From JAPLKB01 sp964429485 (GTDB lineage Bacteria > Desulfobacterota > Syntrophorhabdia > Syntrophorhabdales > Syntrophorhabdaceae): a stretch of 64,000 nucleotides of DNA. The notes under the pieces were generated by a model. The model had not been told where the DNA came from and did not search any database. It saw nothing but the letters and a program-made list of their open reading frames with translations. Each line of letters begins with the position of its first letter. Position 1 is the first letter of the stretch. This document shows positions 54,527-63,191 of the stretch, piece by piece. Location: contig CAYSBW010000003.1 in NCBI GenBank assembly GCA_964429485.1, forward strand, positions 1 through 64,000, read 5' to 3'. The position numbers and the translations under genes are program-made.

Positions 54527-55896
54527 CTCCTTCTTTTGTGTCGGGCATTATTCTTAGGAACGAGAGCGATTGTATCGTCGTAGTCGGCCAGTAGTTTTTC
54601 TATACCCACAGATTTATATTCATCAGCGTCTTCCAGTGAAAGTTGTAACTTGCATGTTTCGCAGTTTCGGTCACAAAAAGTAGGCTCGTAAGAATCAGGC
54701 TCTTTATAGGTTGTAATAACACCTTCATAATTCCTCAGAATAACCTTATTGGTGGACCATGAAATGAGATAATTGGGCATTACAGGAATTTTTCCGCCTC
54801 CTCCGGGAGCATCTATTACATATGTCGGGACGCAGAATCCGCTTGTATGACCTATTAGACTTTCAAGAATTTCAATGCCTTTACCGACTGGAGTTCTGAA
54901 ATGGCTGAGACCTTCCGATAAGTCGCATTGATAAAGGTAGTATGGTCTAACTCTATTAGATACAAGTTTATGTACAAGTGAACGCATGATCCGGGGACAA
55001 TCATTAACGCCTGATAAAAGAACTGATTGATTTCCCAGAGGTATTCCTGCATCGGCAAGCTTCTTGAGCGCCTTTTTAGAGGATATTGTCAATTCTCGTG
55101 GATGGTTAAAATGTGTGTTAATCCAGAGTGGATGGTGTTTTTTAAGCATTTCAACAAGTTCATCTGTAATTCTGTAGGGCAGGACAACAGGTGTTCTTGT
55201 TCCAATTCTTATTATTTCAATATGTTGGACTTTTTTCAGTTCAGTGAGAATCCAGTCCAGATACTCTGTTGATAAAAGAAAGGGGTCTCCACCGCTGAGG
55301 AGAACATCCCTGATGTGAGGGGTGTTTTTTATATATTCTATCCCCTTCATAATCTCTTCTTTTCCAGGTATGGTGTCCCTGTCTCCCACGCGGCGCTTTC
55401 TCGTACAATGTCGGCAATACATCGAACACATATTGCTGGCCATGAGTAAAACCCTGTCGGGATACCTGTGCATCAACCCTGGAACTGGGCTGTCCTTGTC
55501 TTCATGAAGGGGATCTGCCATATCGGTTTTTTGAACAGTCAATTCATCTATTGTAGGAAAGCTTTGCTTAAAAATAGGATCATTTTGAATATTTTCCGTG
55601 TCTATAAGAGATAAGTAATAGGGTGTGATGGACATTGGGAATTTCTCGACAATTAATGGAAATTGTTTGCGCAGTTCTTCTGGTAAATTTACGTTAAGGA
55701 GAGACTCGAAAGTGTCAAGATCTTTTATACAGTGTTTCAACTGCCACTTCCAGTCATTCCAGTTACTGACTGAACCCCCCTTTATTTCGCTGAGTATTTC
55801 CTGTTGTTTTTTTGTCAAAGTTGAAAATTTTTTTTCCCGTTTGTGGAATAGATTTTTAAAAAGATTTGATAAAGCAGAAAATTTTTTTGTTAACAT
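54523..55896 (-). CDS. ablA: Lysine 2,3-aminomutase (AblA/KamA)
   Basis: A 457-residue radical SAM enzyme. The cluster motif is CSMYCRHC (Cys107, 111 and 114 from this start), followed by TRKRRVGD; PLP-binding Lys is in DAPGGGGKIPV; C-terminal zinc-type cysteines CDRNCETC are present. It converts L-lysine to L-beta-lysine, the first step of acetyl-beta-lysine synthesis with AblB. The ATG at 55896 has AAAGGATA; the open frame continues upstream without features. It lies downstream of an MscS gene, in keeping with an osmotic role. Confidence 0.93.
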   Translation of the reverse strand: MLTKKFSALSNLFKNLFHKREKKFSTLTKKQQEILSEIKGGSVSNWNDWKWQLKHCIKDLDTFESLLNVNLPEELRKQFPLIVEKFPMSITPYYLSLIDTENIQNDPIFKQSFPTIDELTVQKTDMADPLHEDKDSPVPGLMHRYPDRVLLMASNMCSMYCRHCTRKRRVGDRDTIPGKEEIMKGIEYIKNTPHIRDVLLSGGDPFLLSTEYLDWILTELKKVQHIEIIRIGTRTPVVLPYRITDELVEMLKKHHPLWINTHFNHPRELTISSKKALKKLADAGIPLGNQSVLLSGVNDCPRIMRSLVHKLVSNRVRPYYLYQCDLSEGLSHFRTPVGKGIEILESLIGHTSGFCVPTYVIDAPGGGGKIPVMPNYLISWSTNKVILRNYEGVITTYKEPDSYEPTFCDRNCETCKLQLSLEDADEYKSVGIEKLLADYDDTIALVPKNNARHKRRS

Positions 55897-56135
55897 ATAA
55901 AATATCCTTTCTTTTATTACTGGAAATATATCAATCTTCTTTTCGCTATCTGTAGTTCTGCTTACAGAAAAAGAGATTTGAAGATACAATCCGGCTCTGT
56001 GTTTTTGCGACCTCCGTAAGTTCAACTGTATGTTCCAATATATCAATCAAATATTTTTCTCATCCTTCATGACATAACTTCTCTTTGACAATTTATTGCT
56101 TATTTTTCCACATACTATACAATTAATCTGGTATC

Positions 56136-57050
56136 TTACTCTTTGGCAATGCGGAGAGGAGGTGATTTACCTTCCTTATCCTGACCCATATAGATAGTAA
56201 CACGGGGGAAAGGAATTTCAATTCCCAATTCATCGAATTTCTTTTTGAGACGTTTATTAAATTCCCGTCCTACACGCCACTGTTTTACTGGCAGCGTGGT
56301 TGTGCGTGCCTTGACGATAATTGAAGAGTCGGCAAATTGATCGAGACCGAGAATTTCAACAGGCTCTATGATGTCTTCTTTAAACTCAGGATCGTTCCGC
56401 ATTTCTTCATCGATGCTTTTTATGATTTCTATAACTTCATCCACGTTTTCACGATAAGTAATGCCAATGTCAAAAACGTACCTCGAATATTCTTTTGTCA
56501 TATTTGTAACTACATCTATATGGCCATTAGGTACATAGTGTACATTGCCACTGAGATCGCGCAATATAGTTGTCCTCAGGTTAACTTTTTCAACGGTTCC
56601 TCCTTTTCCGGCTATATTTACCACATCTCCTACTCTTATCTGATCTTCCAGCAGAATGAAAAAACCGCTTATAACATCTTTTACCAGACTCTGGGCGCCA
56701 AAGCCTACAGCCAATCCTACAATTCCTGCAGCAGCGAGAATGGGGCCTATTTCAATTCCGAATTCTTTAAGAATCATTATAACAGTAATTGCAATAATCG
56801 CGAAAGTAGCCACATATCTCACAATAGCTCCAAGAGTGTTGGTACGTTTCTGAAATTCTATATCATCATTCTGACGGACAGCAAACTGGACCAGACGGTT
56901 TGAAACTACTTTTGCAAGCATGAAGGCAACCCAGGAAATTACAAGAACAAAGATAATATGAACGCCACTGGTTAGCAGCCAGCTAATCGTTTTTTGAAAT
57001 AATATATTCCATTCAAAGTCAGTTACACGCAAATATCTTTCCAACACCAT
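56136..57050 (-). CDS. Small-conductance mechanosensitive channel, MscS family
   Basis: A 304-residue channel with three N-terminal helices (about 24-48, 70-90, 98-125). The pore helix has GLAVGFGAQSLVKDVISGFFI, the family signature, followed by the beta domain GDVVNIAGKGGTVEKVNLR. It opens on hypo-osmotic shock to release solutes across the inner membrane. It sits between ablA (240 bases downstream) and the prohibitin-like gene (76 bases upstream). Confidence 0.93.
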   Translation of the reverse strand: MVLERYLRVTDFEWNILFQKTISWLLTSGVHIIFVLVISWVAFMLAKVVSNRLVQFAVRQNDDIEFQKRTNTLGAIVRYVATFAIIAITVIMILKEFGIEIGPILAAAGIVGLAVGFGAQSLVKDVISGFFILLEDQIRVGDVVNIAGKGGTVEKVNLRTTILRDLSGNVHYVPNGHIDVVTNMTKEYSRYVFDIGITYRENVDEVIEIIKSIDEEMRNDPEFKEDIIEPVEILGLDQFADSSIIVKARTTTLPVKQWRVGREFNKRLKKKFDELGIEIPFPRVTIYMGQDKEGKSPPLRIAKE

Positions 57051-57126
57051 ACCTCCTTCTCCTGTTTTTTTTAGTTGTATTAAACAACAATAAGGATATT
57101 ATGATTTATTTATGATTGGATAACCC

Positions 57127-57990
57127 CTACTTTTTCTTCAATGGTTCGTTACCTACTCCGATAAATGGAATAGATCCTGCACCGGTAACTTGAGGTAGTA
57201 TGCCATTCCATTTTTCAATGGCCTTTAGATTTGCTTCTATTTTTCTAAGTTCTATCAGGTCTGTTGATATGTTAGCTCGTTGCAATCTCAGGGCTTCAGC
57301 CTCTGCCCTTGCTGCGGTGATCTTTTGATCTGCTTCTATTTTTATTCTATCCAGATCTCTTTTTGCTTTCAGCGCAAGTTGTTCTGCTGTTTGTTTTGAT
57401 TCAATAGCTTCCATGAAGACCTTTGAGAAGCTGAATCCTACTATGGAAAAAGCATCAACAGCTATATTGTGAATTATCAACCTTTCAGTCAGGGCTGCTT
57501 TCATGGTATCGCTTACCGCAGGCCTTTTTGTGATTAATTCTTCTGCAGTATACTTGGCAGTTACAGCTTTTACTACTTCCTGCACGGCAGGATCTATGAT
57601 TCTTTCTTTAAAGTGAATGCCGAGAGATTGATACACAACATTTGCCTTATCAGGCACTATATGATAATTGATAGAAACAGTGGAACTAACGTCCTGAAGG
57701 TCAGAGGATGCTGCTGCTGCGTCGGTTGTTGCTTTCTGCACTTTTACATCTACTTTAATAATGTTTTGCATAATTGGTATTCTGAGGTGCAGTCCTTCGC
57801 CCAGTACTGAGCTCTGAACAGCTCCGAAATTAAGCACAACACCCCTTTCCCCTGCTCCTATCTGAACAAAGGGACGGAAAAACATAAGGATTAATAATAC
57901 AATCCCCACAATAAAAAGTACTTTCATGGGTATTTTTTTTGTTACTGAATCCATCGCTTCTTTTGCCTTGTAAATGTTTCTTTCATCCAT
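57127..57990 (-). CDS. Prohibitin-family (SPFH/Band 7) membrane protein
   Basis: A 287-residue protein with one N-terminal membrane helix (about 21-42) and the SPFH domain (about 45-215), with GERGVVLNFG and an Ala/Glu/Lys-rich helical C-terminal region. Prohibitins form large membrane rings and scaffold proteases such as FtsH. AAAAGGAGG precedes the ATG. A structured RNA with a terminator ends about 85 bases upstream and may be its leader. Confidence 0.9.
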   Translation of the reverse strand: MDERNIYKAKEAMDSVTKKIPMKVLFIVGIVLLILMFFRPFVQIGAGERGVVLNFGAVQSSVLGEGLHLRIPIMQNIIKVDVKVQKATTDAAAASSDLQDVSSTVSINYHIVPDKANVVYQSLGIHFKERIIDPAVQEVVKAVTAKYTAEELITKRPAVSDTMKAALTERLIIHNIAVDAFSIVGFSFSKVFMEAIESKQTAEQLALKAKRDLDRIKIEADQKITAARAEAEALRLQRANISTDLIELRKIEANLKAIEKWNGILPQVTGAGSIPFIGVGNEPLKKK

Positions 57991-58075
57991 TACATTCCTC
58001 CTTTTTTAGAGACTGGTTATGTTCCTGTGGTATTTCTGTCTTTCCAATTACTGAATGATTATTTATTATAGAGAT

Positions 58076-58115
58076 AAAAAAATGCCGCAACCCGAAGATA
58101 ACTTCCGGTGGCGGC
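58076..58115 (-). terminator. Intrinsic terminator ending the small RNA / leader
   Basis: GCCGC-x-ACC-x-GAAG pairs with CTTC-x-GGT-x-GCGGC (58084-58115), loop ATAA, followed on the minus strand by seven T. A competing hairpin GTGGC-GGCCCG-GCCAC (58108-58123) overlaps one arm. Confidence 0.9.
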
Positions 58116-58201
58116 CCGGCCACTCCTGTAATAATCCTCCAGTAACATCTGCTGTTACTGAACCCTTGTTTAATGTGCCCAGTGTCTTTTTGCTTATGTC
58201 A
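58077..58201 (-). ncRNA. Putative ~125-nt small RNA or attenuated leader of the prohibitin gene
   Basis: Between a strong promoter (58208-58237) and an intrinsic terminator there is no open reading frame of note. The transcript would hold an 8-bp hairpin (58140-58160, CAGTAACA/TGTTACTG), an unpaired GGAGGATTATTACAGGA segment and the terminator. A small hairpin at 58108-58123 would compete with the terminator stem. I match it to no known riboswitch or sRNA family. It is either a free sRNA or a leader controlling the prohibitin-MscS-ablAB genes. Confidence 0.55.
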
Positions 58202-58207
58202 TTTTAA

Positions 58208-58237
58208 ACTATACTTTCTTTTTTGTTAACATGTCAA
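58208..58237 (-). promoter_or_regulatory. Strong sigma-70-type promoter of the small RNA
   Basis: On the minus strand a perfect TTGACA (58232-58237), 18 bases, TATAGT (58208-58213). Transcription should start near 58201. Confidence 0.8.
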
Positions 58238-58393
58238 GCCTGACTGTTGTGTTATAATATTTTTTAATCAATGTAAATTATTGTAATTTAAAGATAATAC
58301 TTTTAATTTTGCAGGAAGACTTTACTTAATAATTTTAAAAATTGATCAAGGGGAGGGTCTGCAGAGATCCAAACCTGCATGTTTGAAAATCTG

Positions 58394-59992
58394 TTATGAA
58401 ATAAAATCCCACGGCAGGATTTCATCCTTATCTTTTTCTCTGAGTGCATAAAAATTAAGATTAACCGTGCTGTCTCTGACAATCCTGTTCAGGTTCATTC
58501 CTTCTGCAAATTGAAGAACAATATTTTTCAGTCTCCTGTCGCCTCTGGAAAGAACTGCCTGAATAAAACTGTATTTGACTGATTCATGAGTAAACCAAGT
58601 GTTATCAGTTCTGCCAATGGCTTTTTTTAAACGGTTTATCTTGCTTTTCAATTCATCCATATCATTCATAGGAAATCTTTGAAAAGCGGTCAGAGGTTTT
58701 GGAACAAAGGGACTTACATGGACTGTAATAAACCCTACAGAACCTTTCCTTGCGCCTTCTCTGATCATTACATGTTTTATTTTTTTTACAAGTTCCACAA
58801 TACTGTCTATGTCTTCTATTGTTTCGCCTGGCAGACCTATCATAAAATAAAGCTTGAGATTAAATGGTTTTATATTTAGTATGGTGCCTAATTTATTGTA
58901 TATTTCTATGTCTGTAAGTGGTTTGCCTATAATAGTTCTCAGCTTTTCTGTTCCTGCTTCGATTCCGAAAGTCAATGTTTTAATTTCATCATGCATGAGT
59001 TCTATAATTGAAAGAGGGATTTCATCAAGCCTCAGTGAAGGGAAATGGATGCCTTTGCCAGTACGCTTTAGTTCAGTAACAATTTCGAAAAGATGGGGGT
59101 GAAATGAAACTCCTCCTCCCATAATACCCACATCACGAACAGCAGTTTCAAGAGGCAGGATTTTATCACAGATGAAGCGGTGAGAATTTCCCAAAAGGCA
59201 GAAGGGACACTTTGAAGGACAGCCCCTCGTTCCTTCCACAAGAAACATACTGGAAAATTCAGTGTTTTCGGCAATAATAGTTGATGTGCCCAGGGTTTTA
59301 TCTTTGTATTTCCTTGTTTTTACAATATAATGGTCCGGATTGAAAGCTCCTATGGTACCGTCTTCTCTGTATGTGACCTTGAGATCACGGGGGTTGTAGA
59401 CCCAATCAAAGTCGCTTAGTCCATCAATAATTTTATCTCTTTCCCTGCTTGTTGTTTCCCTGAATTTTTTCATAAAATCGTGAATGGTTGACTCAATATC
59501 ACCCATGATAAAAAGATCAATGAAACTGTGGACAGGTTCAGGATTTGAAATTGCGCAGATGCCTCCTGCTACAATCAGGGGATCATCGCTCCCCCTTTCT
59601 TCGGAGTTAACTGGTATGGAAGAAAGGCTTAAAATTTTTGGGATATTTATAAAATCCATTTCAAAAGACAATGAGAAGAATATGCATTTAAATGATTTGA
59701 GCGGCCTGCCGCTTTCTATTGATATACATTCATTATTCTCTCCGAGAAAACACCTCTCACAAAGAATATCATCATAACTATTCAACATTTTGTACAGAAT
59801 ATGGACAGCAAGATTCGACATTCCTATATAGTACGTGTTAGGGAAGACCACACAAACAGGAATTTTATTGCCCCATTTTTTTATTATTGTCCCGGTTTCA
59901 GAGGCAAGGAAGTCTTTACGCCCCTTTATTGCCTGAAACTTTGTTCCGGATTTTGAATCCCGGATTTTAAATTTCTTTAAAGCCTTTTTCAT
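58394..59992 (-). CDS. Radical SAM protein, B12-binding-like N-terminus (TIGR03960-like)
   Basis: A 532-residue protein. The N-terminal ~200 residues recall a B12-type Rossmann fold (VCVVFPNTYYIGMSNLAVH, and DDPLIVAGGICAISNPEPV). The SAM cluster motif is canonical, TRGCPSKCPFCLLGN (Cx3Cx2C). Later parts are LTFGIEAGTEKLR, YFMIGLPGETIEDID and HVSPFVPKPLTAFQ, as in TIGR03960-type proteins. No reaction is known. It follows ftsZ by 77 bases in the same direction, and its 3' end lies about 190 bases before the small RNA promoter. Confidence 0.85.
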   Translation of the reverse strand: MKKALKKFKIRDSKSGTKFQAIKGRKDFLASETGTIIKKWGNKIPVCVVFPNTYYIGMSNLAVHILYKMLNSYDDILCERCFLGENNECISIESGRPLKSFKCIFFSLSFEMDFINIPKILSLSSIPVNSEERGSDDPLIVAGGICAISNPEPVHSFIDLFIMGDIESTIHDFMKKFRETTSRERDKIIDGLSDFDWVYNPRDLKVTYREDGTIGAFNPDHYIVKTRKYKDKTLGTSTIIAENTEFSSMFLVEGTRGCPSKCPFCLLGNSHRFICDKILPLETAVRDVGIMGGGVSFHPHLFEIVTELKRTGKGIHFPSLRLDEIPLSIIELMHDEIKTLTFGIEAGTEKLRTIIGKPLTDIEIYNKLGTILNIKPFNLKLYFMIGLPGETIEDIDSIVELVKKIKHVMIREGARKGSVGFITVHVSPFVPKPLTAFQRFPMNDMDELKSKINRLKKAIGRTDNTWFTHESVKYSFIQAVLSRGDRRLKNIVLQFAEGMNLNRIVRDSTVNLNFYALREKDKDEILPWDFIS

Positions 59993-60069
59993 GATAGTTC
60001 AGAACTGCATACTATGTTTTTTAAAAACCTGAACCATCTTAATCCGGTAACTAATTTTAAAATCCAGAA

Positions 60070-61227
60070 TCAATCCGCCTGTTTCCTTAAAAAAGTAGGA
60101 ATATCATATCTGTCGTCATCAATATCAATAATGTCGCTTTTTGACTTTATTTCCTTATAGTCTATGGCAACTTTTTTCTTCATAAAGGGAGGAAGATCAT
60201 CGCCAGTCTCAAATAATCTGCCCTTGTGCACCATATCTGTTTCGTCCTCGTCTACAACAACCTTTTCTTCAAAACCTGTGGCAATAACGGTTATCCTCAT
60301 AGAATTTTCCATAGCATCATCATATACAAGTCCCCATATAATCTTTGCCTCGTCATGAGCCTGTTCCTGAATCAGTGAAGATGCTTCATGCACCTCATGG
60401 AGAGTCATATCCTGATTGCCTGTTACATTAATTAAAACTCCTCTTGCGCCATGAATGGAAATATCTTCAAGAAGAGGGCTTGATATGGCTTTTTGGGCTG
60501 CATCCCTTGCCCTGTTTTCACCGGAAGCTTCGCCGATACCCATAATAGCCATTCCACGTTCACTCATGATAGTTTTAACATCGGCAAAATCCACAACTAC
60601 ATGGCCTGAACCGACTATCAGATCAGAGATGCTTCTCACAGCATTCAGGAGCACCTCATCTGCTTTGAAAAAGGCTTCCCTGATAGTCATATGTTTGCCG
60701 CCAATCGATAATAATCTCTGATTTGGTATGGTTATGAGAGAGTCAACACGGGTCTTCAATTGAATTACCCCGTTTTCGGCCTGCTTCATTCTGTCTTTAC
60801 CTTCGAAAGCAAAGGGTTTTGTTGTAATTGCCACTGTAAGGGCGCCTAATTCCTTCGAAATTTCAGCAATTACCGAAGAAGCTCCTGTTCCGGTGCCCCC
60901 TCCGAGTCCACATGTTATAAAAACCATATCAGAACCCTTAAGGTGCTCAATGATTTTTTCTGTATCTTCCAGGGCTGCTTTTCTACCTACTTCAGGATTA
61001 GCACCTGCTCCAAGACCCCTGGTCAATTTGCTTCCTATCTGTATTTTAACCGCAGCCTTACATGTATTCAAGGATTTGACATCCGTATTTATTCCAATAA
61101 ATTCGACGCCAGGAACACCTGCATCGACCATGTTGTTTAAAGCATTACATCCGCCGCCGCCAACACCAACAACTTTTAATTTTGCTGAGAAACCGTTATC
61201 TTCATCCATATAAAAAACCCTGTTCAC
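60070..61227 (-). CDS. ftsZ: Cell division protein FtsZ
   Basis: A 385-residue tubulin homologue. The GTP-binding motif is GLGGGTGTGASS, the T7 loop VVDFADVKTIM, and the C-terminal conserved peptide DIPTFLRKQ binds FtsA/ZipA. The GTG start at 61227 has AAGGAGG at 7-base spacing. It polymerises into the Z-ring. It is 12 bases downstream of ftsA. Confidence 0.98.
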   Translation of the reverse strand: MNRVFYMDEDNGFSAKLKVVGVGGGGCNALNNMVDAGVPGVEFIGINTDVKSLNTCKAAVKIQIGSKLTRGLGAGANPEVGRKAALEDTEKIIEHLKGSDMVFITCGLGGGTGTGASSVIAEISKELGALTVAITTKPFAFEGKDRMKQAENGVIQLKTRVDSLITIPNQRLLSIGGKHMTIREAFFKADEVLLNAVRSISDLIVGSGHVVVDFADVKTIMSERGMAIMGIGEASGENRARDAAQKAISSPLLEDISIHGARGVLINVTGNQDMTLHEVHEASSLIQEQAHDEAKIIWGLVYDDAMENSMRITVIATGFEEKVVVDEDETDMVHKGRLFETGDDLPPFMKKKVAIDYKEIKSKSDIIDIDDDRYDIPTFLRKQAD

Positions 61228-61239
61228 AACAACACCTCC

Positions 61240-62487
61240 TTAGAAAATTTCTTTAAACCAGTCTTTTATTTTGCTGACAAGATTATTACCACTTATTAGA
61301 TTCATTAATGATTTTGCACTATTATATTTTTTGCGGTGTCTTATGCCTAAATTATTGTATCCATAAACAAGAAGTCCGACACCGGTTGCATATATGGGAT
61401 TGTTAACTACATCAACAAGACCTCCTACACCTACAGGATATCCTCTTCTTGTGGGGAGGTTGAAAATGTTTTCTGCAAGTTCAGGAATTCCCTCAAGATT
61501 TGCACATCCACCGGTAATAACAACACCTGATGCAAGCAATCTTTCCAACCCGGATTTTTTTATTTCATCGTAAATCATGGAGGATATCTCTTCAACCCTT
61601 GGTTCAATAATATCTGCAAGTGTTTTCCGCATAAGTGTTCTTGGCTTTCTTCCTCCCACACTTGGAACTTCAATGGTTTCATTAGCTCCTATCATGTTTG
61701 AGAAGGCACAGCCGTATTTTTTCTTTATCTTTTCCGCATCATCAACGGGTGTCCTCAATCCTATTGCAATATCATTTGTGATGCTGTTTCCACCGTAGGG
61801 CAATACCGAGGTATATTTTATACTTCCTGTTGAAAATACTGCAATGTCACTTGTACCGCCGCCAATATCTACCAGAGCAACGCCAATTTCTCTTTCTTCA
61901 GGCGTGAGGACCGCCTCTGATGAGGCAAGCTGCCCGAGTACAATGTTATCAACAGTCAGCCCTGCCATTCGGCAGCATTTTATAATATTTTGTGCAGAGG
62001 AAACGCTGCCGGTAATAATATGAACTTTTACTTCAAGTCTGACCCCTGTAATTCCAAGGGGATCCCTGATGCCATCCTGGTCGTCAATTATAAATTCCTG
62101 AGGAATAACATGAAGTAATTCCCTGTCTGCCGGTATTGCAATTGCCTTTGCAGCATCAATTGCCCTTGCTATATCGTCAGGTTTTACTTCTTTTTCTTTA
62201 ATTGCAACAACACCATTACTGTTAAAGCTCTTGATGTGAGCGCCACCTATGGCTGCAAGGCATTCATTTATTTTTATCCCTGCCATTAATTCGGCTTCTT
62301 CCACAGCCTTTTTTATTGAAGTGATCGTACTTTCCATATTCACAACAACGCCTTTTCTAAGACCGGTAGAAGGGTAAGACCCTATGCCTACTATATTTAT
62401 CTTCCCCTCAGTTATTTTGCCCACAACAACACAGATTTTTGTTGTTCCAATGTCAAGCCCTACGAGGAGTTCGTCTTCCCTGAGCAT
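61240..62487 (-). CDS. ftsA: Cell division protein FtsA
   Basis: A 415-residue actin-like protein. Nucleotide-site motifs are LVGLDIGTTKICVVVG and VALVDIGGGTSDIAVF; the C-terminal amphipathic helix KIKDWFKEIF anchors it to the membrane. It links FtsZ to the inner membrane. AAGGGG precedes the ATG, which begins 2 bases after the ftsQ stop. Confidence 0.97.
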   Translation of the reverse strand: MLREDELLVGLDIGTTKICVVVGKITEGKINIVGIGSYPSTGLRKGVVVNMESTITSIKKAVEEAELMAGIKINECLAAIGGAHIKSFNSNGVVAIKEKEVKPDDIARAIDAAKAIAIPADRELLHVIPQEFIIDDQDGIRDPLGITGVRLEVKVHIITGSVSSAQNIIKCCRMAGLTVDNIVLGQLASSEAVLTPEEREIGVALVDIGGGTSDIAVFSTGSIKYTSVLPYGGNSITNDIAIGLRTPVDDAEKIKKKYGCAFSNMIGANETIEVPSVGGRKPRTLMRKTLADIIEPRVEEISSMIYDEIKKSGLERLLASGVVITGGCANLEGIPELAENIFNLPTRRGYPVGVGGLVDVVNNPIYATGVGLLVYGYNNLGIRHRKKYNSAKSLMNLISGNNLVSKIKDWFKEIF

Positions 62488-62489
62488 TT

Positions 62490-63191
62490 TTACCCCTTCC
62501 TTTCCTGTATAATTCCGCCTTTTTCAAATCTTGCATCTATGGATTTAATCAATAATCCGCGTCTTCTGGCATCTTCAAGAATAGAAACAGCCCTTTTCAG
62601 CCTTGCCTTGTGATCCTCCTTACCAAGAACTATTTCCACCCCGTCTTCTGCGTCGAAAATCGTTACGCTGCCTTCAATATATGCAATTTCCGATATGGAA
62701 TCCCTTTTTATGATTCCTTCTGCAATCCAGCCATTTGTCTGCCTGTAAAGGCTTTTTACATCTGACCTATTTTCGGCATTAATGACAAACATGTTTCCAA
62801 TACTGCCTTTTGTCAATCTCCTGTATGGTTCACCGGATTCATCCAGTATGCTGACAATACCCTCATTGTTTATCCATAAAGCTGAAGGTTTTTTTTCTTT
62901 TAAATCAATGATAACCGAAAAAGGTAAGGTTCTCTTTATATTTACCTCTTTTACAAATGGATGTGCTGAAATGATTTCCTTCATTTTTGGAACATCGAGG
63001 CTGAGAAGATTTTCCTTTAAAAGAGGGGATATTTTGCTTGCTATATCAACATCCTGCAACTGGTTTGCCCCGTTAATTCTGATATTTCTTACAGAGAAGA
63101 AGGGTTTATCATTTGAGAAAAGGTATATCATGGTAAGTATGGATATTATGCATAACGGTATAAAACAAAATATATAAACGATTTTCTTCAT
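62490..63191 (-). CDS. ftsQ: Cell division protein FtsQ
   Basis: A 233-residue bitopic protein with a membrane helix at about 4-25, a POTRA domain (about 33-105, FSVRNIRINGANQLQ) and the FtsQ beta domain. It recruits FtsB/FtsL at the septum. The ATG overlaps the ddl stop by 4 bases (ATGA). Its cytoplasmic tail is unusually short. Confidence 0.92.
   Translation of the reverse strand: MKKIVYIFCFIPLCIISILTMIYLFSNDKPFFSVRNIRINGANQLQDVDIASKISPLLKENLLSLDVPKMKEIISAHPFVKEVNIKRTLPFSVIIDLKEKKPSALWINNEGIVSILDESGEPYRRLTKGSIGNMFVINAENRSDVKSLYRQTNGWIAEGIIKRDSISEIAYIEGSVTIFDAEDGVEIVLGKEDHKARLKRAVSILEDARRRGLLIKSIDARFEKGGIIQERKG

Noticed and set aside
55897..56046. Upstream extension of lysine 2,3-aminomutase by 50 residues
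   Set aside because: The extension has no family content and the ATG at 55896 has a good ribosome site.
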